Assembly (NCBI RefSeq): GCF_017832355.1
Contig: NZ_JAFIBY010000005.1
Coordinates: 391,671 to 455,670, forward strand
From: Serratia sp. PL17
GTDB taxonomy: Bacteria > Pseudomonadota > Gammaproteobacteria > Enterobacterales > Enterobacteriaceae
Direction: 5' to 3'
DNA length: 64,000 bases
Position 1 is the first letter of the stretch; each line of letters begins with the position of its first letter. Below the pieces are notes generated by a model. That model made no database searches and was not told the origin of the DNA. It worked only from the letters and a program-made list of their open reading frames with translations. Below, one piece after another: positions 49,679-58,319 of this stretch. The position numbers were made by a program, and so were the translations under genes.

Positions 49679-50722
49679 ATGACAGCAAACGCAACATCCT
49701 CCGCACAGACCTTACAAGAGTATCTCGACCAGGGGCTGCGCGGCATGTGGTATCCGGTGCTGGCCAGTTGGGAAATCGGCAATAACCCGGTGGGCATTAC
49801 CCGTCTGGAACAGCAGATCGTGGTGTGGCGTGATGGAGAAGGCGCGATCCACGCGTTGGAAGATCGCTGCCCGCATCGCGGTGCGCGGCTTTCCATGGGG
49901 TGGAATCTGGGCGATCGCATCGCGTGTTGGTATCACGGTGTGGAAGTGGGTGGAGACGGAACGGTTAAAGACGTGCCTGCGGTTGATCGTTGCCCGCTGG
50001 TGGGACAGAAATGCCTGCGTTCCTATCCGGCTAAAGAAGCTTACGGCGCGGTGTTCCTCTATTTTGGCGTGACGGCAGATGAAGAGCCGGTCGAACTGAC
50101 CTTCCCGCCGGAACTGGCAGACGAAGCGTCCTACAGCAACTTCTTGTGTACGGCCAGTTGGGACTGCAATTACCAGTACGCGTTGGAAAACGTGATGGAT
50201 CCAATGCACGGCACCTACCTGCATTCATCCTCGCACTCAATGGCGGAAGGGGATCGCAAGGCGGACATGGCACTGGAGCCAACCGACAGCGGTTTCATCT
50301 TTAAGAAGAATGGCCAGATTGGCGTGAACTTTGACTGGGTCGAATTCGGCAGCAGCGGGGCGTACTGGATGCGCTTGTCGATCCCGTATAAAAAACGGTT
50401 TGGGCCGGGTGGTCATTTCTGGATCATCGGCATGGTGGTCCCGGAAGATAAAGATCACTGCCGGGTATTCTTCTGGCGTATTCGTAAGGTGAAGGACTGG
50501 CAGCGTGACATGTGGCGCTTTATGTACCGCAACCGCCTGGAATCGCTGCACTGGGACGTGTTGGAGCAGGATCGTATCGTGCTGGAAAACATGGCGCCGA
50601 ACGCGCGTGGCCGTGAATATCTGTATCAGCATGACGTCGGGCTGTCTCGCCTGCGCCGTATGATGCAAAAAGAAGCACAGAAACAACTGGCGCGGCTGAG
50701 TGAACAGGAGGCGGCACAGTGA
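49679..50722 (+). CDS. Rieske non-heme iron oxygenase, alpha subunit
   Basis: Terminal oxygenase of 347 residues. The Rieske domain has C64-P-H66 and C83-W-Y-H86. The catalytic iron site has H177 and H182 in NVMDPMHGTYLH, with D174 as the bridging Asp, and a third ligand D298 (EQDRIVLE). No beta-subunit gene is present, so a homotrimer like phthalate- or carbazole-type oxygenases is expected. The product would be a cis-diol or a demethylated or hydroxylated aromatic. It overlaps the SDR gene by 4 nt. Confidence 0.9.
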   Translation: MTANATSSAQTLQEYLDQGLRGMWYPVLASWEIGNNPVGITRLEQQIVVWRDGEGAIHALEDRCPHRGARLSMGWNLGDRIACWYHGVEVGGDGTVKDVPAVDRCPLVGQKCLRSYPAKEAYGAVFLYFGVTADEEPVELTFPPELADEASYSNFLCTASWDCNYQYALENVMDPMHGTYLHSSSHSMAEGDRKADMALEPTDSGFIFKKNGQIGVNFDWVEFGSSGAYWMRLSIPYKKRFGPGGHFWIIGMVVPEDKDHCRVFFWRIRKVKDWQRDMWRFMYRNRLESLHWDVLEQDRIVLENMAPNARGREYLYQHDVGLSRLRRMMQKEAQKQLARLSEQEAAQ

Positions 50723-51474
50723 ACGGCCTGTTGACAGGTAAACGCATTGTCGTGACCGGCGCGGCGCGGGGTTTGGGGCGCAGTTTCGCTGCTGCGGTCG
50801 CCGAGGCCGGTGCCACAGTGGTGATGTGCGATATTTTGGCGGATGCACTGTCAGACAGTGCCGCCAGTCTGCGTGAACAGGGCGCGCAGGTTGAAAGCCA
50901 CACGATTGATCTGGCCGATCCGGCCTCGATCAGCGCTGCGTTCAACGCGATAGCCGAAGGCGGGGCGATAGACGGGTTGGTGAACAACGCGGCGTTGGCT
51001 ACCGGAGTCGGTGGTAAAACCATGATGGAATACGATATCGATCTGTGGGATCGGGTTATGCAGGTTAACGTGCGCGGTACCTGGCTCGTGAGCCAGGCAG
51101 CGGTGCCGCTGCTGGCGCAAACTCCTCATGCCAAGATCGTTAACGTGGCTTCAGATACCGCGCTGTGGGGCGCGCCGCGCTTAATGGCTTACGTGGCCAG
51201 CAAAGGGGCGATTATCTCTATGACCCGTTCAATGGCGCGTGAGCTGGGCCCGCAGGGGATTTGCGTTAACGCCATCGCTCCGGGCCTGACACGCGTAGAG
51301 GCCACGGAATATGTGCCTGCCGAGCGACATCAGTTGTACGAACAGGGACGAGCATTGGCCGGTGCGCAGCATCCTGACGACGTCAATGGCACGGTGCTCT
51401 ACCTGCTGTCGCCATTGGCGAATTTCGTCACTGGGCAGCTGTTACCGGTTAACGGTGGTTTTGTCTTTAACTAA
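50719..51474 (+). CDS. SDR dehydrogenase, probable cis-diol dehydrogenase
   Basis: Classical short-chain dehydrogenase of 251 residues. The NAD site TGAARGLG is at 13-20, the catalytic S145, Y158 and K162 (YVASK) are intact, and the PG motif follows. The GTG start overlaps the oxygenase stop, so the two are coupled. The simplest role is oxidation of the oxygenase product to a catechol with NAD+. Its stop is 2 bp from an ERIC. Confidence 0.85.
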   Translation: MNGLLTGKRIVVTGAARGLGRSFAAAVAEAGATVVMCDILADALSDSAASLREQGAQVESHTIDLADPASISAAFNAIAEGGAIDGLVNNAALATGVGGKTMMEYDIDLWDRVMQVNVRGTWLVSQAAVPLLAQTPHAKIVNVASDTALWGAPRLMAYVASKGAIISMTRSMARELGPQGICVNAIAPGLTRVEATEYVPAERHQLYEQGRALAGAQHPDDVNGTVLYLLSPLANFVTGQLLPVNGGFVFN

Positions 51475-51475
51475 T

Positions 51476-51670
51476 TATGCCTGTCATACTTGAAGCTGTA
51501 TCTGTGTTGGCTGCGTTCGCGCACCCGAATCACTTACTTAATGTAAGCTCATCGGGATTTACTCGCTTGTCGCGTTACTCGGCAAAGCCTCGCCCCGTTG
51601 GGGCCAGCGCAAGCGCCGTTCAACAAAGCCGTGGCTTTGTTGTGATACAGCTCCAATTATTTAAGGCATG
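51476..51670 (-). repeat. ERIC element with ~75-bp insert, inside the catabolic cluster
   Basis: Reverse-oriented ERIC of 195 bp. Bases 51572-51646 match 7646-7720 with two mismatches in 75. The insert has the perfect palindrome CAACAAAGCC/GGCTTTGTTG. Confidence 0.85.
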
Positions 51671-51689
51671 ACTCTATAAGGAAACGGAC

Positions 51690-52484
51690 ATGGCGGACGA
51701 TCAAGGGTGTAAATATCTGATCCCAGGACTGGATCGTGGGTTGCAGCTGTTGCTGGCCTTTGGCGAGCAACACAAGGAAATGACGTTTGCCCAATTGCAT
51801 CGCTTGGTCGATATGCCAAAAGCGACCGCCTATCGCGTAGTGCAAACGTTGGAGCACCTGGGTTTTCTTGAACGTAACCCACGTACCAACACTTTTTCTT
51901 TGGGCATCAAAGTACTACGTCTCGGATTCGAATATATTGCTTCGCTGGATGTGGCACAAGCTGGTCAGCCGGTAATAGAACAACTGCGCGATCGCAGCCA
52001 GTGCAGCAGTCATCTGGCAATCCGTGATGGGCGTGACGTGATCTACATTGCGCGTGTCAGTGCCGCGGGGTCGCAAATCAACCAGGTCAGCGTCGGTACT
52101 CGCTTGCCGGTACACCAAACCTCGCTTGGCCGAATGCTGCTGACCAGCGCCACCCGTGAGGAGTTCGAGCTTCTGTATCCACAGGAACAACTGCCGGGGA
52201 GCGGCCCGGGCACCCCGGCGGATCGTGAAACGCTGTGGCAGATGGTGCAGCAGGATAAGGCGCGCGGCTATGTCATCGGCGAGTCGTTTTTCCGCCACGG
52301 CATTTCCTCGATCGTCTACCCCATCTTCAACCGCGAGCAGCGGGTTGAGGCGGTGATCAGCATCATGGTGCCGTCTGATGAAATCCCGAAAGCGGATCGC
52401 GAGCGGCTGCGGATGGAAGTGCGGGATGCTGCAGAGAAAATCTCCGGGTTCTTGGGCGCGCAGCCACAGGCTAACGCCGGTTAA
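51690..52484 (+). CDS. IclR-family transcriptional regulator
   Basis: Regulator of 264 residues. The N-terminal winged helix (about 10-75; MTFAQLHRLVDMPKATAYRVVQTLEHLGFL holds the recognition helix) precedes the effector-binding domain (about 90-260). IclR proteins commonly control aromatic-acid degradation. It lies between the oxygenase and the ring-cleavage genes. The GAAAC/GTTTC palindromes at 48946-49007 and 54822-54876 are the likely targets (inference). Confidence 0.9.
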   Translation: MADDQGCKYLIPGLDRGLQLLLAFGEQHKEMTFAQLHRLVDMPKATAYRVVQTLEHLGFLERNPRTNTFSLGIKVLRLGFEYIASLDVAQAGQPVIEQLRDRSQCSSHLAIRDGRDVIYIARVSAAGSQINQVSVGTRLPVHQTSLGRMLLTSATREEFELLYPQEQLPGSGPGTPADRETLWQMVQQDKARGYVIGESFFRHGISSIVYPIFNREQRVEAVISIMVPSDEIPKADRERLRMEVRDAAEKISGFLGAQPQANAG

Positions 52485-52506
52485 CTGACAACCGATAGTT
52501 TGCAAT

Positions 52507-52551
52507 GGGGCGCTGCAGGTTGCCCCGAATTATCGGGACGAACAGCGTCCC
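52507..52551 (+). other. Two hairpins between IclR and VOC genes
   Basis: GGGGC/GCCCC (52507-52526) and GGGACG/CGTCCC (52535-52551) occur after the IclR stop. Neither has a T run. They may stabilise an mRNA end or be factor-dependent stops; no more can be said. Confidence 0.4.
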
Positions 52552-52650
52552 CTATCAATCACTCAGGCAGGGATGAGGCTCATGGCAATCATGGGCCGGG
52601 GTTCGATCATGCCTGAAAACCGTATTCAGCGAGAACGTGAGGCACAATTA

Positions 52651-53592
52651 ATGAGCGTAATCGGAATCGAAAAACTGGAGTTTGGCGTTGAAGATCTGCC
52701 AACGTGCGAGAAATTCATGCAGGACTTCGGTCTGCAGGCAGCGCAACAGCACTGGGGCGAACGTCAACGAGAATTCACCACGCTGAGCGGTGCCCGCGTG
52801 GTGCTGCATCCGTTGCAGAGCGACGCGCTGCCGGCAGCGTTCGAGAGTGGTTCGACTCTGCGCCGTATGACCTGGGGGGTTAGCAGCCCGTCCGAGTTGG
52901 CGGCGTTGCAACCGCTGTTGGCGCAGATGCCGGGCTTTCGCCAGGTGGGTGAAGAGCTGGAGTGTCTCGATCCGAACGGCATGACGCTGCGCTTTAGCGT
53001 CAGTCAGCAGCGCGACGTTGATTTACCTGTGTCACCGATCAACCAGTGGGGCGATGTACGCCGTATTGATCAGCCGAGCCCGGTGTACGCCCAGGCGCAG
53101 CCAATCAACATCGGTCATGTAGTGTTCTTCGTCGAGGATCTTGCGGCGACTGAGCGCTTTTATCGTGAGGTGTTGGGGTTCCAGGTATCGGATCGTTATA
53201 TCGATCGTGCGGTATTCCTGCGCACTCAGGCACGCGGCGGTCATCACAATCTGTTCTTGCTGAAATTGCCTAATCGACCACGCGGCTTGAATCATGTGGC
53301 CTTTACCGTACGCGATATCCACGAGGTGATCGGCGGCGGCATCGCCATGAACAAAGAGAAGTGGAGTACCTTTATCGGCCCCGGCCGCCATCCGATCTCC
53401 TCAGCCTATTTCTGGTACGTCAACAGCCCGACGGGCGGTGCGTTTGAGTATTACACCAACGATGACTACCTGACCGAAAACTGGCAGCCGCGTGAGCTGG
53501 AACATTCACTGGTGTCGTTCACCGAGTGGGCTGTGGAAGGCGGAATCGACCATGACACGCGGCGGCAGCAGAAAAAACCGGAGGCGTTATGA
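52651..53592 (+). CDS. VOC-superfamily extradiol ring-cleavage dioxygenase
   Basis: Two VOC modules in 313 residues: a degenerate N-terminal one (about 5-115) and a catalytic one (about 152-285). The metal ligands of type I extradiol dioxygenases are in place: H156 (NIGHVVF), H215 (LNHVAF) and E266 (GAFEYY). The spacings fit BphC. It should cleave a catechol-like diol next to the hydroxyls with Fe(II). ATG at 52651 is preferred, with GAGG 8 nt upstream; the longer reading from 52573 adds unmatched residues. It overlaps the reductase gene by 4 nt. Confidence 0.85.
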   Translation: MSVIGIEKLEFGVEDLPTCEKFMQDFGLQAAQQHWGERQREFTTLSGARVVLHPLQSDALPAAFESGSTLRRMTWGVSSPSELAALQPLLAQMPGFRQVGEELECLDPNGMTLRFSVSQQRDVDLPVSPINQWGDVRRIDQPSPVYAQAQPINIGHVVFFVEDLAATERFYREVLGFQVSDRYIDRAVFLRTQARGGHHNLFLLKLPNRPRGLNHVAFTVRDIHEVIGGGIAMNKEKWSTFIGPGRHPISSAYFWYVNSPTGGAFEYYTNDDYLTENWQPRELEHSLVSFTEWAVEGGIDHDTRRQQKKPEAL

Positions 53593-54800
53593 GCCAGCCA
53601 GAACCGGCGGGCATCGTGATCATCGGTGGTGGTCAGGCTGGCGGCTGGGCAGCAAAAACGTTGCGCGATCGTGGCTATGCAGGGCGTTTGACGGTGGTCA
53701 GCGATGAACCCTATGACTTTTATGAACGGCCACCGCTCTCCAAGGCGGCGTTGCTGGACGGTAATGCGCCACTCAGCCGGCTGTTCAGCGAAGAGGTGGT
53801 CGCCGGGTTGAACATCGATTGGTGTCGCCCGCTGCGTGCCGCATCTATTGATGCGCCACAGCAAATTGTCCACCTCAGCGATGGCAGGCAACTGCACTTT
53901 GATCAACTGCTGATTGCTACCGGTGGGCGACCACGCTTGCCGGACGCCCGTTGGGCTGAGCATCCGCGCGTGATGACGCTGCGTTCCTGGGATGATGCGG
54001 CAAAGCTGCGCCAGGCGCTGCAGGATTGCCGCACGCTGGCGATTGTCGGCGGTGGGTGGATCGGGCTGGAGATCGCCGCATCGGCGCGGCGCATGGGGGC
54101 TGATGTGACGGTCTTTGAGCGTCAACCGGCCCTGTGCATGCGTAGCGTTGGGGCGGACGTCTCACAGGCGTTGCTCGAACTGCACCAGCAGCAGGGGATT
54201 AGGGTGCAGTGCGGCTGCGGCGACATTCAACTGGAGGATCGTAACGGCAGTGCCTGGATCGGCAGCGACATCAGTGATCCTCAGCCGTTTGATCTGGTGG
54301 TCGTGGGGATCGGCGTGGAGCTGAACCTGGAGCTGGCGTACGGTGCCGGGTTAAAGGTTGATGCCGGCATTGTGGTTGACGGACAGGGGCGCACCAGCCA
54401 CCCCGCCATTTTCGCCGCCGGGGATGTCGCGCGCCACCCAACGCTCGGGCTGTGCCTGCAGTCCTGGGCTTATGCGCAGAACCAGGCGATCAGCACCGCC
54501 TGCGCAATGCTGGACGCTTTTGCTTCTCCTTATGATGACGTGGCCTGGCTGTGGTCGGATCAATATGACGTCAATATCCAGATCCTTGGCGTACCGGCCG
54601 GTGGCATGTATCACGTGGTGCGGCGCACGCCACAATCGCAGGTGTTCTTTACGCTGAATGCCGATCGGCAGTTGGTGCAGATGGTGGCGTTTAACGATGC
54701 ACGCACCATCAAGCTGGGTAAACGCTGGTTGGCCAGCGGACGGGTGCTGGAACCGCAGCAGTTGGCGGACGCAGAGTTTTCTTTAATGGCGTTGAAATAA
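53589..54800 (+). CDS. FAD-dependent ferredoxin reductase
   Basis: Flavoprotein of 403 residues of the BphA4/putidaredoxin-reductase type. The FAD motif GGGQAGGWAA begins at 13, the NAD motif is IVGGGWIGLE (about 152-161), and FAAGDVA precedes the C-terminal domain with SDQYDVNIQ. It should reduce the Rieske ferredoxin with NADH. It makes the three-component oxygenase complete. Confidence 0.9.
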   Translation: MSQPEPAGIVIIGGGQAGGWAAKTLRDRGYAGRLTVVSDEPYDFYERPPLSKAALLDGNAPLSRLFSEEVVAGLNIDWCRPLRAASIDAPQQIVHLSDGRQLHFDQLLIATGGRPRLPDARWAEHPRVMTLRSWDDAAKLRQALQDCRTLAIVGGGWIGLEIAASARRMGADVTVFERQPALCMRSVGADVSQALLELHQQQGIRVQCGCGDIQLEDRNGSAWIGSDISDPQPFDLVVVGIGVELNLELAYGAGLKVDAGIVVDGQGRTSHPAIFAAGDVARHPTLGLCLQSWAYAQNQAISTACAMLDAFASPYDDVAWLWSDQYDVNIQILGVPAGGMYHVVRRTPQSQVFFTLNADRQLVQMVAFNDARTIKLGKRWLASGRVLEPQQLADAEFSLMALK

Positions 54801-54802
54801 TC

Positions 54803-54864
54803 ATTCCCCAATGCGTTTTATGTTTCAGCTAACAAGGCTGTAGCGTGAAACGCGAAGGGGGAAT
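54803..54864 (+). promoter_or_regulatory. Long imperfect inverted repeat before the second MFS gene
   Basis: ATTCCCC (54803-54809) pairs with GGGGAAT (54858-54864), and GCGTTT (54813-54818) with AAACGC (54849-54854). Half-sites GTTTC (54822-54826), GAAAC (54847-54851) and GTTTC (54872-54876) resemble those in the 48.9 kb control region. It could be an operator or end of the upstream transcript. Confidence 0.45.
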
Positions 54865-54876
54865 CGGGAGCGTTTC

Positions 54877-56139
54877 ATGACTACGCAAGACATTGACGCC
54901 CGCGCTGAACGGGTGGGGGAGGCTGTTGCCGAAAACCCGCAGCAGCGGGTGCGTTGGTCGGTACCCATCGCGCTATTCGCCTGTGTGTTGCTGGCGTTTT
55001 TCGACAAGATCAGCATCGCGGCACTGTTTTCCGATAGCGAATTCCAGCAGGCGCTAGGCATCAGTTTTGACCCTGCGCGGTTGGGCTTGTTGATGAGTGC
55101 ATTTTTGTTCTCCTACGGCATTTCTTCAATGCTGTTGAGCGGCATTGGCGATCGGCTGAACCCGGTAAAAGTCCTGATCGGCATGATGGTGGTGTGGGGC
55201 GTATTGATGGTGTTGATGGGCCTGACGCGTTCTTATCACACCATGATGACGCTGCGCATTTTGCTCGGTATCGCCGAAGGTCCGCTGTTGCCGATGGCTT
55301 ACGCCATTATCCGCCAGGCTTTCCCGCAGCGGCTGCAGGCGCGCGCCACCATGCTGTGGCTGCTCGGTACACCGCTGGGGGCAGCGCTCGGCTTCCCGGT
55401 CACGCTGTATATCCTCAATACCTTTGACTGGCAGGCCACCTTCTTCTTTATGGCGTTCCTGACGCTGCCGGTCATGCTGTTGGTGCTGTTCGGCATGCGC
55501 CATCTCAACGTATCACGTCCGGCAGCGGTCACGGTTTCAAAACCGGCCGTCGCCGAACGTAAACAGCATCGCTATGAGCTGCTGCGCAACCCGCATTTCT
55601 GGATGATTTGCCTGTTTAACATCGCCTTTCTGACCTACCTGTGGGGCATGAACGGCTGGCTGCCCAGCTACCTGATCAAGGGCAAAGGCATTCACCTGGA
55701 ACATGCCGGTTACCTGTCATCACTGCCGTTCATCGCCATGCTGCTGGGGGAAGTGGTCGGCGCTTGGCTGTCGGACAAACTGGATCGCCGTGCCTTGGCC
55801 TGTTTTATCTCGCTGTGCGGCGCCGGGCTGGGGTTGGCCGTGGTGCTGCATATGCAGGGCACCTATAGCGTGATTGCCGCCATGGCCTTCAGCACCTTTA
55901 TGTGGGGCGCAGGCGCGCCGAACATCTTTGCTCTGCTGGCGAAAGCGACCAGCAGCAAGGTCAGCGCCACCGCCGGCGGTATTTTCAACGGATTAGGCAA
56001 TTTTGCCGGTGCGCTGGCGCCGGTGCTGATGGGGGCGCTGATCGCCGCTACCGGCAACATGGATAACGGTCTGCTGTTCCTGGTGGTGATGGCCTTTATC
56101 GGCTGCATCATTCTGCTGCCGTTGCTGAAGAAATATTGA
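54877..56139 (+). CDS. MFS transporter, anion:cation symporter-like
   Basis: Carrier of 420 residues with 12 predicted membrane segments; the MFS loop is SGIGDRLNPVKVLIG and TM1 has FFDKISIAALF. It is similar in plan to the carrier at 47386 but only distantly related. The last gap before it is 76 bp and contains the inverted repeat. Its ribosome-binding site is GGGAG, 6 nt from the ATG. Presumed uptake of the pathway substrate or of an intermediate. Confidence 0.85.
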   Translation: MTTQDIDARAERVGEAVAENPQQRVRWSVPIALFACVLLAFFDKISIAALFSDSEFQQALGISFDPARLGLLMSAFLFSYGISSMLLSGIGDRLNPVKVLIGMMVVWGVLMVLMGLTRSYHTMMTLRILLGIAEGPLLPMAYAIIRQAFPQRLQARATMLWLLGTPLGAALGFPVTLYILNTFDWQATFFFMAFLTLPVMLLVLFGMRHLNVSRPAAVTVSKPAVAERKQHRYELLRNPHFWMICLFNIAFLTYLWGMNGWLPSYLIKGKGIHLEHAGYLSSLPFIAMLLGEVVGAWLSDKLDRRALACFISLCGAGLGLAVVLHMQGTYSVIAAMAFSTFMWGAGAPNIFALLAKATSSKVSATAGGIFNGLGNFAGALAPVLMGALIAATGNMDNGLLFLVVMAFIGCIILLPLLKKY

Positions 56140-56168
56140 TATCCCATTGATCAACGAGGAGTACCAAC

Positions 56169-56693
56169 ATGTCCCAGGTTGAGAAACAAATCGGCGTTAA
56201 GCCACAGGATCAGTCGATAGAAAATTGGGTGGAATCACGCATCGCCCGTTTTGAAGGCCGCAAATATGACTGGAATGCGCTGAAGTTCCAGGCTGACTAC
56301 GACCCGAAATACCGCCGTGCCCAGATGCGTTATATCGGTACCGGCGCCACGGGGGTGGTTAACGATACCAACACCATTCCAGCGGGTAACTTTACGTTTT
56401 CCACCATGGTGTTGCCGTCTAAATGCGAAGGGCCATTACACCTGCATGATGACGTGGAAGAAGTGTTCTTTATGCTGAAAGGCAGCATCACGCTGATGAT
56501 CCAGGACGGTACCGAGTATTACGAAACCAAGCTGAAAGAGCGCGATCTGATCTCTGTCCCTGCCGGCGTCTACCGTGGGTTATTCAACCACGGCGAAGAA
56601 GAAGCGTTGATGTGCGTCATGCTTGGCACCGCCAAACCGGAAACGCCGACCTACCCGGCAGATCACCCATTATCCAAAGTGAAACGCAACTGA
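56169..56693 (+). CDS. Cupin-domain protein
   Basis: Protein of 174 residues with one cupin fold. Motif 1 is GPLHLHDDVEEVFFMLKG (H91, H93, E97) and motif 2 includes SVPAGVYRGLFNHG, so a metal centre is likely. The flanking genes suggest a ring-cleavage, isomerase or hydrolytic role in the pathway, but cupins are too diverse to say. Its stop overlaps the hydrolase start by 1 nt. Confidence 0.8.
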   Translation: MSQVEKQIGVKPQDQSIENWVESRIARFEGRKYDWNALKFQADYDPKYRRAQMRYIGTGATGVVNDTNTIPAGNFTFSTMVLPSKCEGPLHLHDDVEEVFFMLKGSITLMIQDGTEYYETKLKERDLISVPAGVYRGLFNHGEEEALMCVMLGTAKPETPTYPADHPLSKVKRN

Positions 56694-57511
56694 TGAACGG
56701 CTTAGCGCAACGTCAGCAGGCACGCTGCGGGGATTACACCCTGAGCTGGCGCGAAGCGGGACACGGCCGGCCGGTGGTATTGCTGCACGGTATTAGCTCC
56801 GGTTCTGCGTCGTGGATCAAGCAGTTCAACGATCGTGGTTTAGCCGACGGCCACCGCCTGCTGGCCTGGGATGCGCCGGGTTATGGTGGCAGTTTGCCGC
56901 TGACGGTCAGCCAACCGGGGGCTACCGCCTATGCCGCTGCGCTGGCGGCGCTGGTGGCGCAATTGCAGTTGGAGCAACCGTTGATCGTGGGTCACTCACT
57001 CGGGGCATTGATCGGCAGTGCTTATGCTGCCGGTTATCCCGATGGCTTGTGTGGGCTGGTGCTGGCGGATCCGGCTCAAGGTTATGCCAGCGCACCGGAA
57101 GAAAAGCGCCAACAGGTTTATGGCCAGCGCAAACAGATGATCGAAACCCTGGGGCCGCAAGGTTACGGCGAACAACGGGCAGCCGCGCTGCTGCGCGATG
57201 ACGCGGATCCGCAAGATATCGCCTGGATCCGCAACGGCATGCAGCAGTTGGATCCTGACGGTTTTCTTAGCGCAGCCTGGATGCTGGCTAATGACGACAT
57301 CAGCCACTATTTGGCGCATTACCGTGGTCCGTTACAGGTGTGGTGCGGTGACGGCGATCGGATCACGCCACCGGCAGCGGCGACAGTATTGGCGCAGCAG
57401 CAGGACGCGCCCCTGCGTCTGATTGAGGGGGCGGGGCACGCCAGCTATCTCGATGCGCCAGCGCAATTTAACCGCTATCTGCAGGACTTTACGGGAGCAA
57501 TCCAACCATGA
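56693..57511 (+). CDS. Alpha/beta-hydrolase, meta-cleavage product hydrolase-like
   Basis: Hydrolase of 272 residues with nucleophile S102 (VGHSLG), acid D222 (GDGDRITPP) and H249 (GAGHASY), plus the oxyanion HG motif LLHGISSG. This is the plan of MhpC/BphD-type C-C hydrolases, and also of many esterases. ATG at 56693 is preferred over in-frame starts inside the cupin gene. It overlaps the next gene by 4 nt. Confidence 0.85.
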   Translation: MNGLAQRQQARCGDYTLSWREAGHGRPVVLLHGISSGSASWIKQFNDRGLADGHRLLAWDAPGYGGSLPLTVSQPGATAYAAALAALVAQLQLEQPLIVGHSLGALIGSAYAAGYPDGLCGLVLADPAQGYASAPEEKRQQVYGQRKQMIETLGPQGYGEQRAAALLRDDADPQDIAWIRNGMQQLDPDGFLSAAWMLANDDISHYLAHYRGPLQVWCGDGDRITPPAAATVLAQQQDAPLRLIEGAGHASYLDAPAQFNRYLQDFTGAIQP

Positions 57512-58302
57512 ATTTTCAGCTTGAGAAACGTGTCGCTGTCGTGACGGGCGGTTCGTCGGGCATCGGTTTCGAAACCCTGCGTTTGTTGCTGGCGGAAGGG
57601 GCGAAGGTGGCATTCTGCGGCCGCAACGCGGACAAATTGGCCGGTGCCGAAGCCAGTCTGCGTAGTGAGTTTCCGCACGCGGAGATCCTGGCGCTGTGTT
57701 GTGACGTACTGGACGAGTCGCAGGTGACACAGTTTGCTGCCCAAGTGATGGCGCACTTCGGCGCAGTGGATGTGTTGATCAACAACGCGGGTCAGGGGTT
57801 TGTCGCGCACTTTGACCAAACACCGCGTTCCGCCTGGCTACATGAGGCGGAGCTAAAGCTGTTCGGTGTCATCAACCCGGTGCAGGCGTTTCTGCCGGCG
57901 CTGGAACGCTCGGATATTGCGTCAATCACCTGCGTGAACTCGCTACTGGCATTGCAGCCGGAAGAACACATGATTGCCACGTCGGCAGCGCGTGCTGCCT
58001 TGCTCAATATGACGCTAACGCTGTCAAAAGAGCTGGTGAGCAAGGGGATCCGCGTTAACTCGATCCTGTTGGGCATGGTGGAGTCTGGCCAATGGCGCCG
58101 CCGTTTCGACGAGCGCAGCGATAAGGATCAAAGCTGGGAACAGTGGACGGCGGCGATAGCTGAACGACGCGGTATCCCGATGAAACGTCTCGGTAAACCG
58201 CAGGAGCCTGCGCAGGCGTTGCTGTTCTTGGCTTCACCTTTGGCGTCCTTTACCACCGGTGCGGCGCTTGACGTCTCCGGCGGCTTTAACCGCCATCTTT
58301 AA
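57508..58302 (+). CDS. SDR-like protein with degenerate active site
   Basis: Rossmann-fold protein of 264 residues, with TGGSSGIG (13-20) and NNAG (92-95). S145 is present, but the expected Y158 and K162 are T158 and R162 (ATSAARAAL), so the normal hydride-transfer catalysis should be absent or altered. The adjacent SDR at 50719 is intact at the same numbers. It may bind NAD(P) or a CoA-like ligand, or act as an isomerase or subunit. It overlaps the upstream hydrolase by 4 nt. Confidence 0.85.
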   Translation: MNFQLEKRVAVVTGGSSGIGFETLRLLLAEGAKVAFCGRNADKLAGAEASLRSEFPHAEILALCCDVLDESQVTQFAAQVMAHFGAVDVLINNAGQGFVAHFDQTPRSAWLHEAELKLFGVINPVQAFLPALERSDIASITCVNSLLALQPEEHMIATSAARAALLNMTLTLSKELVSKGIRVNSILLGMVESGQWRRRFDERSDKDQSWEQWTAAIAERRGIPMKRLGKPQEPAQALLFLASPLASFTTGAALDVSGGFNRHL

Positions 58303-58319
58303 TCGCAAGGGCTGAAAAG

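Noticed and set aside
139..51670. Repeated sequences as a CRISPR array
   Set aside because: They are dispersed single ERIC elements with defined ends, not clustered repeats with spacers.
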